A DNA stretch of 64,000 nucleotides from Tetraselmis striata. Lineage: Eukaryota > Chlorophyta > Chlorodendrophyceae > Chlorodendrales > Chlorodendraceae. This document shows positions 55,150 through 64,000 of the stretch, piece by piece. Location of the stretch: NCBI GenBank assembly GCA_006384855.1, contig VCJN01000243.1, positions 62,001 through 126,000 on the forward strand. The letters run 5' to 3'. The notes under the pieces are model-generated. The model saw only the letters and a list, made by a program, of their open reading frames with translations, was not told where the DNA came from and did not search any database. Position 1 is the first letter of the stretch, and every line of letters begins with the position of its first letter. The translations under genes and the position numbers were made by a program.

Positions 55150-56475
55150 ATGTACCTGGCGATTCCGGCCGCCCGCCTCTTCGTGCGTGAGCTCCACGAC
55201 GTCATGGGCTTCAAGTGGGGCGCCGGCCGCGTCCGGATGACGACGCGACTTCGCGGGGGCGACATGCAATGGTGGACACATATTCCCGCTCATTCCAATG
55301 GCAAGCCCATCCACCGGTCGGAATGCTGAGACCGCCTACATCCACTACTAGGTTGTTGCGTAAGGACAACCAAGCGGTGTGCAGCGTCCTCGCCGGGCTC
55401 ACCTCCCGGTCCCCGGAGATGATGGCGGAGCTGCGCCGGCTGTGATACCAGCTGGACATTCAACAATGGCATTCACGTCAAGGCGCGCTATACGGTGGGC
55501 CGCCAGCGTTTGGGCGGACCGCCTGGGGCGGCACCCGGACAAGGACGACAACTGGCAGCTCGACCCCGTGCAATTTTCGAAGCTCGAGGCCGAGTGGGGG
55601 CCCACTCTGCTGACCGCTTCGCGTCGGCCCTCAACGCGATGCTACCGTGCTACAAAGCGGCATGGTTGCGAGGCGGTGGGCTCCCTACACCTCTAATGAG
55701 CACTAGCGGGCGGACAACATCTACTGCAACCTTCCCATAAGCTCCCGCCTGACTTAGTGCATAAGCTACGGCAGAGCGGAGCAGCCGCCACCGTTGTGGA
55801 GCCCCGGTGGGAGTGCAAGGTGTGGCACCAAGCACTCACTGAGATGGCCTCATGGCCGTCGCCGCGCGGGTAGTGCCGCCACGCCCTGAGCTCTTAAGGC
55901 AAGGGCGGCGGGCAGGACGCGGTGTGCTCGAGGCGCCGCGCTGGGCCATAAACATCTTCAAGGTGTCGTTCCGGCCTGGCTGCACATTCGCCGGGGCGCG
56001 GTGAGCGCTACCATGGCGCTAGTCCCCGTAGAATGACTGCTTGTGGTACCGTCCGCACGCGTGGCGCGCGCCTTCAAGCACGTTGTATTTGGACATTGAG
56101 CCCAGTGGAACCTGTCCGTGGGCGGTCACTACTATGCACCCAAACATGCGTACAATGCTGGGCACCGATCGGTCGGCTTGACGAAACGGCCTTGGCTCTG
56201 TTTGCCTCGGCCTGGCCCAAGAACTCCGGCGAGACTTACGGCATCGCGATCAAGCCCTTTTCCGGTCGGCACCACAGTGTACCCCCTTGGGTGCCACGGT
56301 ATCTATCTACCATCGCGCGTTTCATCGCGTGGCGGGGACTGCGAGGCTCGGTCAAGGACAAGAGCATGCAACACTACCCATCGGCTATCGGCGGCTTGTG
56401 CCGCGATGATGGCGTGTCTGGCTTGACATCGCTCGGCATAAGTCCCGGCATGACTGTCGCTGGTGTGAGTTGAAC
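55150..56475 (+). pseudogene. DIRS/PAT-like retrotransposon fragment: RNase H and tyrosine recombinase N terminus
   Basis: LAIPAARLFVRELHDVMGF and RLRGGDMQWWTHIP match the post-reverse-transcriptase connector. RKDNQAVCSVLAGLTSRSPEMMAELRRL is the RNase H DN region. SADRFASALNAMLPCY is the conserved DRFAS stretch that follows RNase H in these elements. Then LALFASAWPKNSGETYGIAI and YLSTIARFIAWRG...SAIGGLCRDDGV form the core-binding domain of a tyrosine recombinase. The catalytic half (R...HxxR...Y) is missing and frames are interrupted. The fragment ends near 56475, where a gag-like sequence on the other strand begins. Confidence 0.65.
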
Positions 56476-56790
56476 GCAACTCCTTCATCTCATGCTCCGC
56501 CGCATGCGAACGGTTGATACGCAGCTCCTCGAAGTTAACGAATCCTTTCCGCACGTACTCGTACTAAAGCCCTTGGTACTCCGTAGACATCTTCTCGACT
56601 CGGTCGGTTAGTCCGCGGAGTGCCGCCACCATATCGTTACGTGCCTCGCCTGTCGAGGTAGGATTCTCGCCTCTCGGCGCACCACTCGTCGGGGTCGGCT
56701 ATGCGACCGTAGCAGGTGGCCCCGCTTGGTCGCCCCCGTCGATAGGTGGTGTTTGGTTGTCTGGGTTGGCCATTATCTCGTCTCTTCTCG
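56476..56790 (-). pseudogene. gag N-terminal fragment of another LTR retrotransposon
   Basis: On the minus strand ATG at about 56773 starts MANPDNQTPPIDGGDQAGPP; after a stop the frame continues with a coiled-coil-like MVAALRGLTDRVEKMSTEYQGL and EELRINRSHAAEHEMKEL. Directly upstream is a candidate LTR (56812-57357). The rest of the element is absent. Confidence 0.4.
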
Positions 56791-56811
56791 CTGTCTCAGC
56801 TCCGAAGCAAG

Positions 56812-57357
56812 TGTTAGGGCCCAGTTAATTAGGGAACCTAGCGGTAATAGGTACCCGTAATTAGAGAGTCTCCCTTGATCTCAGCGGAAGGAATAGTAGA
56901 TAATTGCGGTCAATTCTGGGGTCAATTATACTTAGGGGTTCTTGCGTTCTCTCAGTCTAGTCGTCGGCGGTATTTATATCCGCGAGGAATTTCCGACTAG
57001 TACACTCGTACTGTGCTGTGATGCAACTACGGTGTGCTGTCTAGAAGCAGCCAATAAATTAAGGAAACTTCTGTGAAGTTAGCCCAGTAGCTATATGGCC
57101 TATTTATGCCGCAGCACTTAGTACCGGATTCCAAATGTATAGGAAACTCGGCATAGACTAGCATCAGGCAAAACACGGTACCGTAGGTACTCGTAGTCGC
57201 TAATAGCCAGTCTACTAGGTCTAGCGGTACTATACATGGCTGGAGTATGGAATACTTCACCCAGGTTGACCTCATCGCCAAGGTGAGGAAGGGCATGGAA
57301 CCGTCGCGCATGTGGAGAAGGACGCACCATAGGTCCGCAGCTATACGCCAGCTAACA
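56812..57357 (-). repeat. Candidate 5' LTR
   Basis: On the minus strand it begins TGTTAG and ends CTAACA. It contains GGATATAAATACC (TATA-like, about 56966-56978) and is followed by a gag-like start. Only one copy is in the window, so it cannot be confirmed by comparison. Confidence 0.4.
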
Positions 57358-57569
57358 TAATGGTCAAAACGCCAGGCTTGGCGGAGAGACTACGCGAGGA
57401 GTTGGGCAGCACGTGGGAACTCGGGTAGAATTCCGCGCGGCGGTCACGGTGCTCGGCATGCGGTGTTTTACGCACGTGGTAAGGCGGGCGTGCAGTACGC
57501 TACGTGCGACATCTTCGTTGTTCCCCGGCGGACGGCTCTTTTGGTCATATCAAGAATTATAGAGGTTTG

Positions 57570-58052
57570 TGTCGGAGGGAGATTGCCGAAGTGATGGCTG
57601 AGTGGCACTATCACTGATGGAAAGAGAGTCGGCGAGAGTCGGCGTGTATGCGTCGAATCACGTCGAGTGCCAGCAAGCGAGATGCAAACTGGGAAGGCAA
57701 AGGGCTGCTATGAGCCGTGGGCGATGGACGAAAGATAGTCGCTGTCGCCGTGGTGATGGCTGAGTGGCACTGTCACGAGAGAGAAAGGGTTAGTCGGAAT
57801 ATTTCTGGAAAAGCATTTGACTGAATTACAAGGAGCCGAGGCTGGCAATGTATACCAGCCGGCTAGGTGTCAATTAGGATGGACACCTCTCCGTCGAAGA
57901 AGGCCAACTGGCAAAGATGCCTAGGTGCCATGCTTTGGTGCCGTACTTCTGCCATACGGTCCAATTTAGGCATATGTACGGCAGCCAGAAAAATGCGGAT
58001 TTCACAGAGAGAAAAAGCGGATTCAGGGTACCGGGGTACCCTGGGTCCAACA
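57570..58052 (-). repeat. 3' LTR of copia element 2
   Basis: On the minus strand starts TGTTGGACCC and ends CCTCCGACA. Preceded by the purine tract GGATGAGGAGGGG at 58053-58065. Confidence 0.9.
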
Positions 58053-58059
58053 CCCCTCC

Positions 58060-59799
58060 TCATCCTATGGAATCCCGCGGGCGCAGGACTGATGGCGGCA
58101 GAGGCGCAACACATGGCTCCTCGGATGACCCCATTAGGAAAGCGCGGAAACGAAGAAAGGTAGACAGCGGCAGCGCCTTAGTGAAGAAATCGGCGAGCTG
58201 GTCTGCGGTAGGCAAGTAGTGCATGTCGATGACGCCGTCTTGGCAGAGTTGGGCTGCATACTGAAACTTGAGGTCAATGTGGCGTTGCGCGCCTGTAATC
58301 ATACCATGCTTCACCTGAACGATGCACGCTTGACTGTCCTCGCATACCCGTACCGGGTCAGTGGTGGGGTGGTGGAGCTGGCGCAGAAGAACGCGAATAA
58401 ACGCCAGACATTTGCAGGCCATGCAGAGCGCCACGAACTCCGCCTCGGCAGTAGACAAGGCCACGCTCTTTTGAACTTGCGCGCGGTAGGCGACTGGGGT
58501 GCCGTGCACCATGGCAAGATAGCCGGTACTGGAGCTGCGTCTGGGCACGAAGGTTGCCCAATCAGCGTCCACAAAAAAGAGGAAGTCAGGTGCCTCGTTG
58601 TCCGGTTGCTTCTGGAAAATGAGGCCATGGTTGGGGGTGCCCTTGAGGTAGCGTAGCACCGATACGGCTATCTGCCAGTGACGCTCGGTGGGGGACGCCA
58701 TGTAGGCGCACAGGCGGCCGACCACGAACGCGATGTCCGGGCGTGATGCCACAGCCAGCCAGATAAGGCTACCAACAAGATTGGGATAGGGAAAGAGTTT
58801 GGTGTCGAGGGGCGTGCCTGTAGGGTCATGAAATTCGGTATCCGGTGTGCAGGGTCGGCGGCGAGGCGCGCACGCCGCCATGTTGAAGGTAGTCGGGATG
58901 TCATTGATGTATTTCTCCTGATGGAGGTGGAGCACGCCCCCCGTCTTGCGGTCAATGGCCATGCCAAGAAGCCAGGTGCATAGGCCGTCAGTAGTCGCAT
59001 CAAACGTAGAGAAGAGAGAAGTCTGAAAACGCTCCCGGATGTCGGACGACGGGGGGGTAGCTAGCATGATGTCATCGACGTAGACGCATAGGATGGCCAG
59101 CAGCGATCCATCGACTGCGAGTAGCGTCCATACGCCTGGATCGCACTCGGAGCTGACGAAGCCGAAGTCATGGAGAAAAGAAGAAAAGCGCAGAAATCAT
59201 GCCTTGGGTGCCTGCGGCAGGCCATAGAGTGCCTTAACGAGTTTCCAAGCCTGATCCCTGCGGTCGTAGCCGGGGGGGGGGGGGGGGGGGGGATAGACGT
59301 AGACATCTTCATCGAGGTTAGCGTTGAGGAAAGCACAGGTGACGTCGAACCGGTACAGCTCCCATTCAAGTTGAACTGCGAGAGCAATAGTGGTGCGCAA
59401 GGCGATGAAACTGACGACTGGGGCATAGGTCTTAGTGTCATCATAGTTCTCGCCGGCAGTAAGTTGATCGCCGCGGACAACCACTCTGGCCTTGCGCTTG
59501 ATGAGGTTGCCATCCTTGCCTTGTTTCTTCGCGAAGGCCCATGCCGTCTGTATGATGATTCCTTACGGGTTGTCACGGCGAAGCTCAGGAATGCTGATCC
59601 AAACAAAGGTCTCCATCTTGGTGATAGAGGCGATCTCTCGGTCCATGGACTGTTTCCAGTTATCGGGGTGATTGCTGGAGGTGGCCTCCTTGTAGGTGCG
59701 CGGCGCCTTGGACACGCGGACAGTGGGTGCTGGCAGGGCAAGGGCGGCCATATGCGCCGGGTAGGGGCGCACAACTTCCGCGATGGCGGATGCCACTAG
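58060..59799 (-). pseudogene. copia element 2 reverse transcriptase and RNase H
   Basis: From the right: YPAHMAALALPAPTVRV, DNWKQSMDREIASITKMETFVWI (start of the reverse transcriptase, 59796-59563); DDTKTYAPVVSFIALR, WELYRFDVTCAFLNANLDEDVYV and WKLVKALYGLPQAPKA (59484-59197); VYVDDIMLATPP, with the catalytic YVDD at 59082-59071; then the frame to 58060 with PYPNLVGSLIWLAVASRPDI, RHWQIAVSVLRYLKGT, FFVDADWA, VALSTAEAEFVALC (RNase H) and the end HYLPTADQLADFFTKALP. About three frame changes and a stop at 59563 interrupt it. Domains are otherwise complete. Confidence 0.85.
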
Positions 59800-59841
59800 C
59801 TTGGGGTGGTAGTCGCTGAGGTCGACATAAGGGGCAGGCCC

Positions 59842-61180
59842 TTATGTCGACCTCATAAGTCGTATATGTGTGCTGATCCACTGGAGTGAGGAGTTGGTAG
59901 TGCTGTGGCGTCCCCCTCCTGATGACGCGGAAGATACGTCTCTTCTGGTTGCGGAGGCGGGGGCCCCTCCTGCGCGGAGGCAAGCGCCGTTGATGGTGGC
60001 ATCTGAGGCGGCATGAGAGGTGGCGCGTGGGGCCCCTCCTGCTGGTCCAAGGGTTGCGGGTGTCGTTGTAGAAATGATGGCCTGGCGGCGCCTGATGGCG
60101 GTAGTTGTCGCGAGTTGTCGCGGGTGGTGGCGATAGTTGGTGTTGACGCGACGCTCCGCAGGCGCGCGCTGATGGCGGTCGTAGCGAGGGTTGGTCATGG
60201 TGCTGGTCGGCGTGGTGTCATCCAGGATACGCATGCCGTTGGCATGGCGCCTGGCCACACACTGCTGTTGGGTATGGCCCGGACGGTCACACCGCCTGCA
60301 GACAACGCTGGGCCCGGTGGTGTGCTGCGGGTCCCTGGGGCTGCAGGAATTGAGGTTGGGTGGGCACGCGCGGACGCGCTGCTGACGCTGACGCTTGCGC
60401 GCCTCCATGTTCTGTCCGGCGCTGATGATGGTCGCCAGCTTCTCGTTGACAGTGGCCGCCGAGGTGGTGGTGTCGACGATATGATCGTAGTCTGGGTGAA
60501 GGCCTGGGATGAGGTAGTTGGCAGCCACGTACTCGAAGGTCCACTTGCCATGTGCCTTGTTCAGCAGGTTCCAGAGGTTCTGGTAGCGCCGAACATACAC
60601 CTGAACCGGCTCATTCGGGAGTTGGCCCGCTGTGATCTCTTCCTCCAAGCGCTTACGCTCCTCCATGGCTGAGCCCTGGAGCTCAGTAAGAAGAGCCTTC
60701 CATGCTGTATATCCACACTTCCTGGAATCCATGTTGATGCTGTTGACGATGGCCAGTTCCATGGGATAATGAGCTGTCGCGTGGCGTAGGGCTGCCAGAA
60801 GGATCATTTGCTCCTGACGGGCGCCTTTGCCCTTGGTGGTGTCCAAGTAGCCAGCGCTGCCGAGAGCGATCTTGACGGCTTGAGCGTTCTCCCGTGTAGA
60901 GATGGTGCTGTCCCAGATGGGGACGTTCTTGAGGTCGAGTGTCGGCTTCACTGCAGCTGGCTTGATATGCTGGATGTCCTCGGAGTCATTGTCTGGCGCC
61001 CCGTCCATGTTGAAGGCGTCGTCAGAACTGGTATCATCACGGAAGTCAGGAGCTGGTGGGGCGTGGCCAGGGTCGGTCTTGATCGCACTCTGCCGAGCCA
61101 GATTGGCCAAGGGGGCGTTCATCATGCCGGTGTTGATGCTGGTAGACATTGCGAAGGGACGGCGCACTTGTGCTTGAGGA
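59842..61180 (-). pseudogene. copia element 2 gag
   Basis: Gag starts at about 61152 (MSTSINTGMMNAPLANL) and is open in one frame through the knuckle CRRCDRPGHTQQQC (about 60303-60262), a canonical C-x2-C-x4-H-x4-C. The frame then crosses the deletion point near 60060 into a changed frame. Compared with element 1, the acidic linker and methyltransferase-like domain (element 1 about 45440-46715) are missing. Gag packages element RNA. Confidence 0.85.
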
Positions 61181-61339
61181 TGTATAACTGTAGGGGTGGG
61201 CGGGTGGGAAGAAAAACTCGGCGCACGGCGCCGTCGATCGTGGAAAGTTGTCGAGGGTCGAGATACACGCAAGTTGAAGCCTCTGGCAGGCGTCGAGCAC
61301 GGAGCAAGACGTCGAACCAAAGGAGAGGGCCCAAAAACC

Positions 61340-61797
61340 TGACGGAGGGAGATTGTTGAAGTGATGGCTGAGTGGCACTGTCACTGATGGAAAGAGAGTC
61401 GGCGAGAGTCGGCGTGTATGCGTCGAATCACGTCGAGTGCCAGCAAGCGAGATGCAAACTGGGAAGGCAAAGGGCTGCTTTGAGCCGTGGGCGATGGACG
61501 AAAGATAGTCGCTGTCGCCGTGGTGATGGCTGAGTGGCACTGTCACGAGAGAGAAAGGGTGAGTCGGAATATTTCTGGAAAAGCAGTTGACTGAATTACA
61601 AGGAGCCGAGGCTGGCAATTTATACCAGCCGGCTAGGTGTCAATTAGGACGGACACCTCTCCGTCGAAGAAGGCCAACGGTGCCATGCTTTGGTGCCGTA
61701 TTTCTGCCATACGGTCCAATTTAGGCACATGTACGGCAGCCAGAAAATGCGGATTTCACAGAGAGAAAAAGCGGACCGTGGTACCCTGGGTCCAACA
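61340..61797 (-). repeat. 5' LTR of copia element 2
   Basis: On the minus strand starts TGTTGGACCC and ends CTCCGTCA (final CA kept). Shorter than its partner, with small deletions near 61678 and 61776. Confidence 0.9.
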
Positions 61798-62449
61798 GTT
61801 TGAATTACACGGGGCTAACTAAGTACGACGGGTGTTACTCGACGTTACAAGTTCCGCCGTACGCGGCTTGGACGCTACTGCCGTGTGCCCACGTCCATCC
61901 CTCACCCCTACATGACGCCCCGCGAAGGGGAGGTGTCACACCTTTCTGCTGTTGCGCCAGCTTCCAGCTAGCACAACGGCATCGAGACTCTCGCAGTCTC
62001 GCAAGGTGACACACGAACTCACAACGACGTTCGACGCCAGCCGGTCGCCGCGACTGCGATAACGACAGCAAGCCGTACTATGGACAACACACGGCTGCCT
62101 GACGACTTGTGCGATTCGGAGGGGGGCGGTGGAGGCAGCGCCGCAAGTTCGACAATAACTGACAACGCTAGCTAGATAGCCTCATTGCGCTAGTGCGCAG
62201 CGGATGTTGCTGCGACTCGACGAGCTAGACTCCCGCACCGCTTCCATTCAACAACCACCGCCGCAGAAACCTATTCCCGCGACGCCAGCCGACGGCCTCG
62301 AGGGTGACGATGAGGAGGACGACCCTCCCCCCGGTTTCCCTGCAAAATATACCCAGACCACGCGGCGTTCATCGACTCACGCGACGGGATCGACTACATG
62401 CCGCGGGCATACGCCGAGTCTATGCCCCCCCCCCCCCCCCCCCCCCCGT

Positions 62450-63160
62450 AGGACGCACCCCCCGGGCTGTGGAGCCCACGCAACGACGAGTGGGGTCGCT
62501 ACCTCGCCGACGAGAAGAAGCACGCGACGCGCGGCGAGTATCGCCACGTGCTGTGCTATCGAGTCTTTACCGCCTCCGCGCACGCAGCGCTAACGGACGT
62601 TGTGGCAACGCTTTGCGCGCAAAACCCCACCGCTCGCGATACCGCGGCCGCCAACGACCTCCTCGACTCCGTGATTCGCACGATCGCAACGTGCGGGCAG
62701 GCTGCTGAAGACCGGCTCACCTACCTCAGTCCGGCGTTTCAAGTGCAAGAAGACACCTACCGGCGAGAATGGAAGCGAGTCGCCGAGCGCCTTGTCTACT
62801 CCCGCTTCTTCGAAACCACCGCCGCCGAGCGCTCCAGCAATGGCGTCGACGGCCTCCTCAACGCCATGAACGACAAACGACTCGAGGTCAGCCGCCACCA
62901 TGCGGCCAAGGCGCATGCAGCCGCGCAGTTCAAGAGCGGCGGCGGCGGAGTAAGCGGAGGCGGCGGCAACCTCCATATCAAGGAGCAAGAGCGCGCAGAG
63001 CACGCAGACCGAGCTGCCAAGGAGAGGGCGCGGACAAGATCAAGGACACGGACAAGATCAAGGGCGCAAGCCCCAGCCCGGCAACCCTGCGAAGAAAACT
63101 ATATACTACCCCGCAGGCCGAGGAGCATATTTGACGGTGTGCCCCGCCGTTCCGAGTCAT
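62450..63160 (+). CDS. gag-like protein of the DIRS/PAT-like element
   Basis: Begins after a C run (62428-62447) that blurs the frame. GLWSPRNDEWGRYLADEKKH and EYRHVLCYRVFTASAHAALTDVV are followed by long helices (AAEDRLTYLSPAFQVQED, YRREWKRVAERLVYSRFF), a Gly-rich linker and the basic repeat ARTRSRTRTRSRAQA. Helical domain plus basic tail suits a gag nucleocapsid; no family is recognised with certainty. The open frame continues beyond 63160 but then reads a different frame from the reverse transcriptase. Confidence 0.45.
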
Positions 63161-63199
63161 GCTATACATGCGAAACCGCGTGCAACGGCAATGGTGGCA

Positions 63200-63410
63200 A
63201 CGGCAAGACATCGGGCCTAGCGATCAAGTCCTACAATGAATCCAGGAGGGAGTCCGGATCCCCTTCAAGCACAATCGCCCCCCACTCAACTTCCGCAACG
63301 GCATCAGCATGCAGTACGCTACCCCGACGCAGCTCACCTTCCTCGAGGGCGAGCCTGCCCGCTTCGTGGAGTCCGGCGCGTGGGAGTTTGGCACCTGCCG
63401 CAAGCAGTGA
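63200..63410 (+). pseudogene. DIRS/PAT-like reverse transcriptase, N-terminal fragment
   Basis: IQEGVRIPFKHNRPPLNF, then LTFLEGELARFVESGAWEFG, is the start of DIRS-type reverse transcriptases (the I..Gv.IPF ... E...L...GAxE pattern). It stops at TGA 63408-63410; the catalytic palm is deleted. Confidence 0.6.
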
Positions 63411-63550
63411 CATTGTACCCGCAAGGGCCAGCGTGGCGTGGAGCGCGACGCAAGTTACAGTTTCGCATTCCGGCACATGCGCAGCCACGGATTGCGGCCC
63501 TGCTGCAGTAGTTTCAAGATGCACGTGTCGGGTACAGTGGCGGGCGCGGA

Positions 63551-63919
63551 ATGCCGTTCGGTCGATGGGCGATCACCTGTAGCGAGCCGACAGCTAAGTG
63601 GACAGATACCGTCACCGCTTGGCTGCACCCCGTGACCTACACGATTGAGCTGTGGGGGCAACCGCCCGACGGCTTCATGTGGACGTCGCACTCGCTGCGC
63701 AAGGGCCCCGCTAATGCAGCATACGCCAATCGGCGTCGTGCTGCAGAAGATAAAGCATATTTCGGCTGCTGGGCTGTGTTATCTAGCGTCGTAGTGCTTG
63801 ACTCCATCGACCCAACAGCCTTGCCGAGCGCTGCTCGTTGGCAATTCTTCGGGTGGTGCAACTCCTGGTGGGGCCGGTACATCGCCCACGACGGGCCTGC
63901 CCGCCCATGGGCGTCATGA
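63551..63919 (+). pseudogene. Tyrosine recombinase, C-terminal catalytic fragment
   Basis: WTSHSLRKGPANAAYA carries the H-x-x-R motif of tyrosine recombinases; FGCWAVLSSVVVLDSIDPTALPSAARWQFFGW is the region around the nucleophile, where retroelement relatives read ..YIDP... Here Tyr is replaced by Ser (DSIDP), so this copy should not cleave DNA. The enzyme would integrate the circular element DNA. Confidence 0.6.
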
Positions 63920-64000
63920 TGGCAAATGCGGCCCCTACCTTCCGGCTGAAATGATATTTTGGTACTATAGAGTTTTGAATTACACCGGGCAAGCGGCCGC

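Larger units (their letters stand above)
57570..61797 (-). mobile_element. Ty1/copia LTR retrotransposon 2 (same family, methyltransferase lost)
   Basis: 4228 bp on the minus strand. LTRs lie at 61340-61797 (5') and 57570-58052 (3'), matching those of copia element 1, with a perfect 5-bp target duplication GTTTG (57565-57569, 61798-61802). Gag (61160-60100) runs into the Pro-rich linker (about 60050-59850), skipping the whole methyltransferase-like region present in element 1. Reverse transcriptase with YVDD and RNase H are better preserved than in element 1. No protease or integrase was found. The LTRs differ from each other in length (458 and 483 bp), so this copy is older than element 1. 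Confidence 0.9.
61803..63992 (+). mobile_element. DIRS/PAT-like tyrosine-recombinase retrotransposon, internally deleted
   Basis: Gag-like region (about 62080-63160), reverse-transcriptase N terminus (63200-63410), then, after an internal deletion, the C terminus of a tyrosine recombinase (63551-63919). The sequence TTTGAATTACAC(G/C)GGGC occurs at its left edge (61799-61815, where copia element 2 inserted) and again after the recombinase (about 63974-63990). This is as expected for the split direct repeats that end PAT-type elements. The right edge may lie beyond the window. Confidence 0.6.

Noticed and set aside
1-64000. CRISPR arrays, operons, riboswitches or bacterial contamination
   Set aside because: No regularly spaced direct repeats with unique spacers; genes are intron-rich and eukaryotic throughout.

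Overview
The window looks like nuclear DNA of a GC-rich green alga (chlorophyte), but no species can be named from it. Conserved eukaryotic genes are cut into many short exons with GT-AG introns full of long C or G homopolymers. The spaces between them are packed with retrotransposons typical of algae: Ty1/copia, Ty3/gypsy chromovirus, DIRS/PAT-like tyrosine-recombinase elements, and LINEs with a restriction-like nuclease. It is neither prokaryotic nor organellar.

Layout. Positions 1-3002 (minus) hold the first 435 codons of the replicative helicase subunit MCM5; the gene runs off the left edge. Positions 3.4-6.5 kb hold two decayed copies of one LINE 3' end and a fragment of another. Positions 8.8-16.3 kb (plus) hold a complete 13-exon NAA15 gene, the auxiliary subunit of the NatA N-terminal acetyltransferase (885 aa). 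Positions 17.7-19.3 kb hold dispersed repeats, and 19.3-23.7 kb (minus) a LINE with reverse transcriptase and a C-terminal nuclease-like domain, broken by one in-frame TAG and one frame change. Positions 25.5-34.3 kb (minus) are a Ty3/gypsy chromovirus with both LTRs. Inside its pol region sits a 2.29-kb DNA transposon (28939-31229) with 54-bp inverted ends and an 11-bp target duplication. Positions 34.3-38.9 kb hold remains of a DIRS/PAT-like element and a three-copy repeat, one copy inverted.

Positions 41.6-42.2 kb (minus) carry the 5' exons of a DCC-family (DUF393) gene cut off by a repeat. Positions 42.6-43.4 kb hold another LINE nuclease-domain fragment. Positions 43696-48516 are a copia element with 505-bp LTRs and a perfect 5-bp target duplication. 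Between gag and reverse transcriptase it carries a cytosine-5 DNA methyltransferase-like domain, the most interesting item in the window. Positions 50.4-52.2 kb (plus) hold a complete 8-exon glutathione peroxidase gene with an N-terminal membrane anchor. Positions 53.7-57.4 kb hold gypsy, DIRS and LTR fragments. Positions 57570-61797 (minus) are a second copy of the copia family that has lost the methyltransferase. It sits next to a DIRS/PAT-like element (61.8-64.0 kb) and may have inserted into its terminal repeat.

Only MCM5, NAA15 and GPX look like working host genes (DNA replication, co-translational protein acetylation, peroxide detoxification). They show no operon-like relationship. The rest is mostly a graveyard of nested mobile elements, several with clear boundaries. 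Exon boundaries were inferred by eye from splice signals and family knowledge, not from transcripts.
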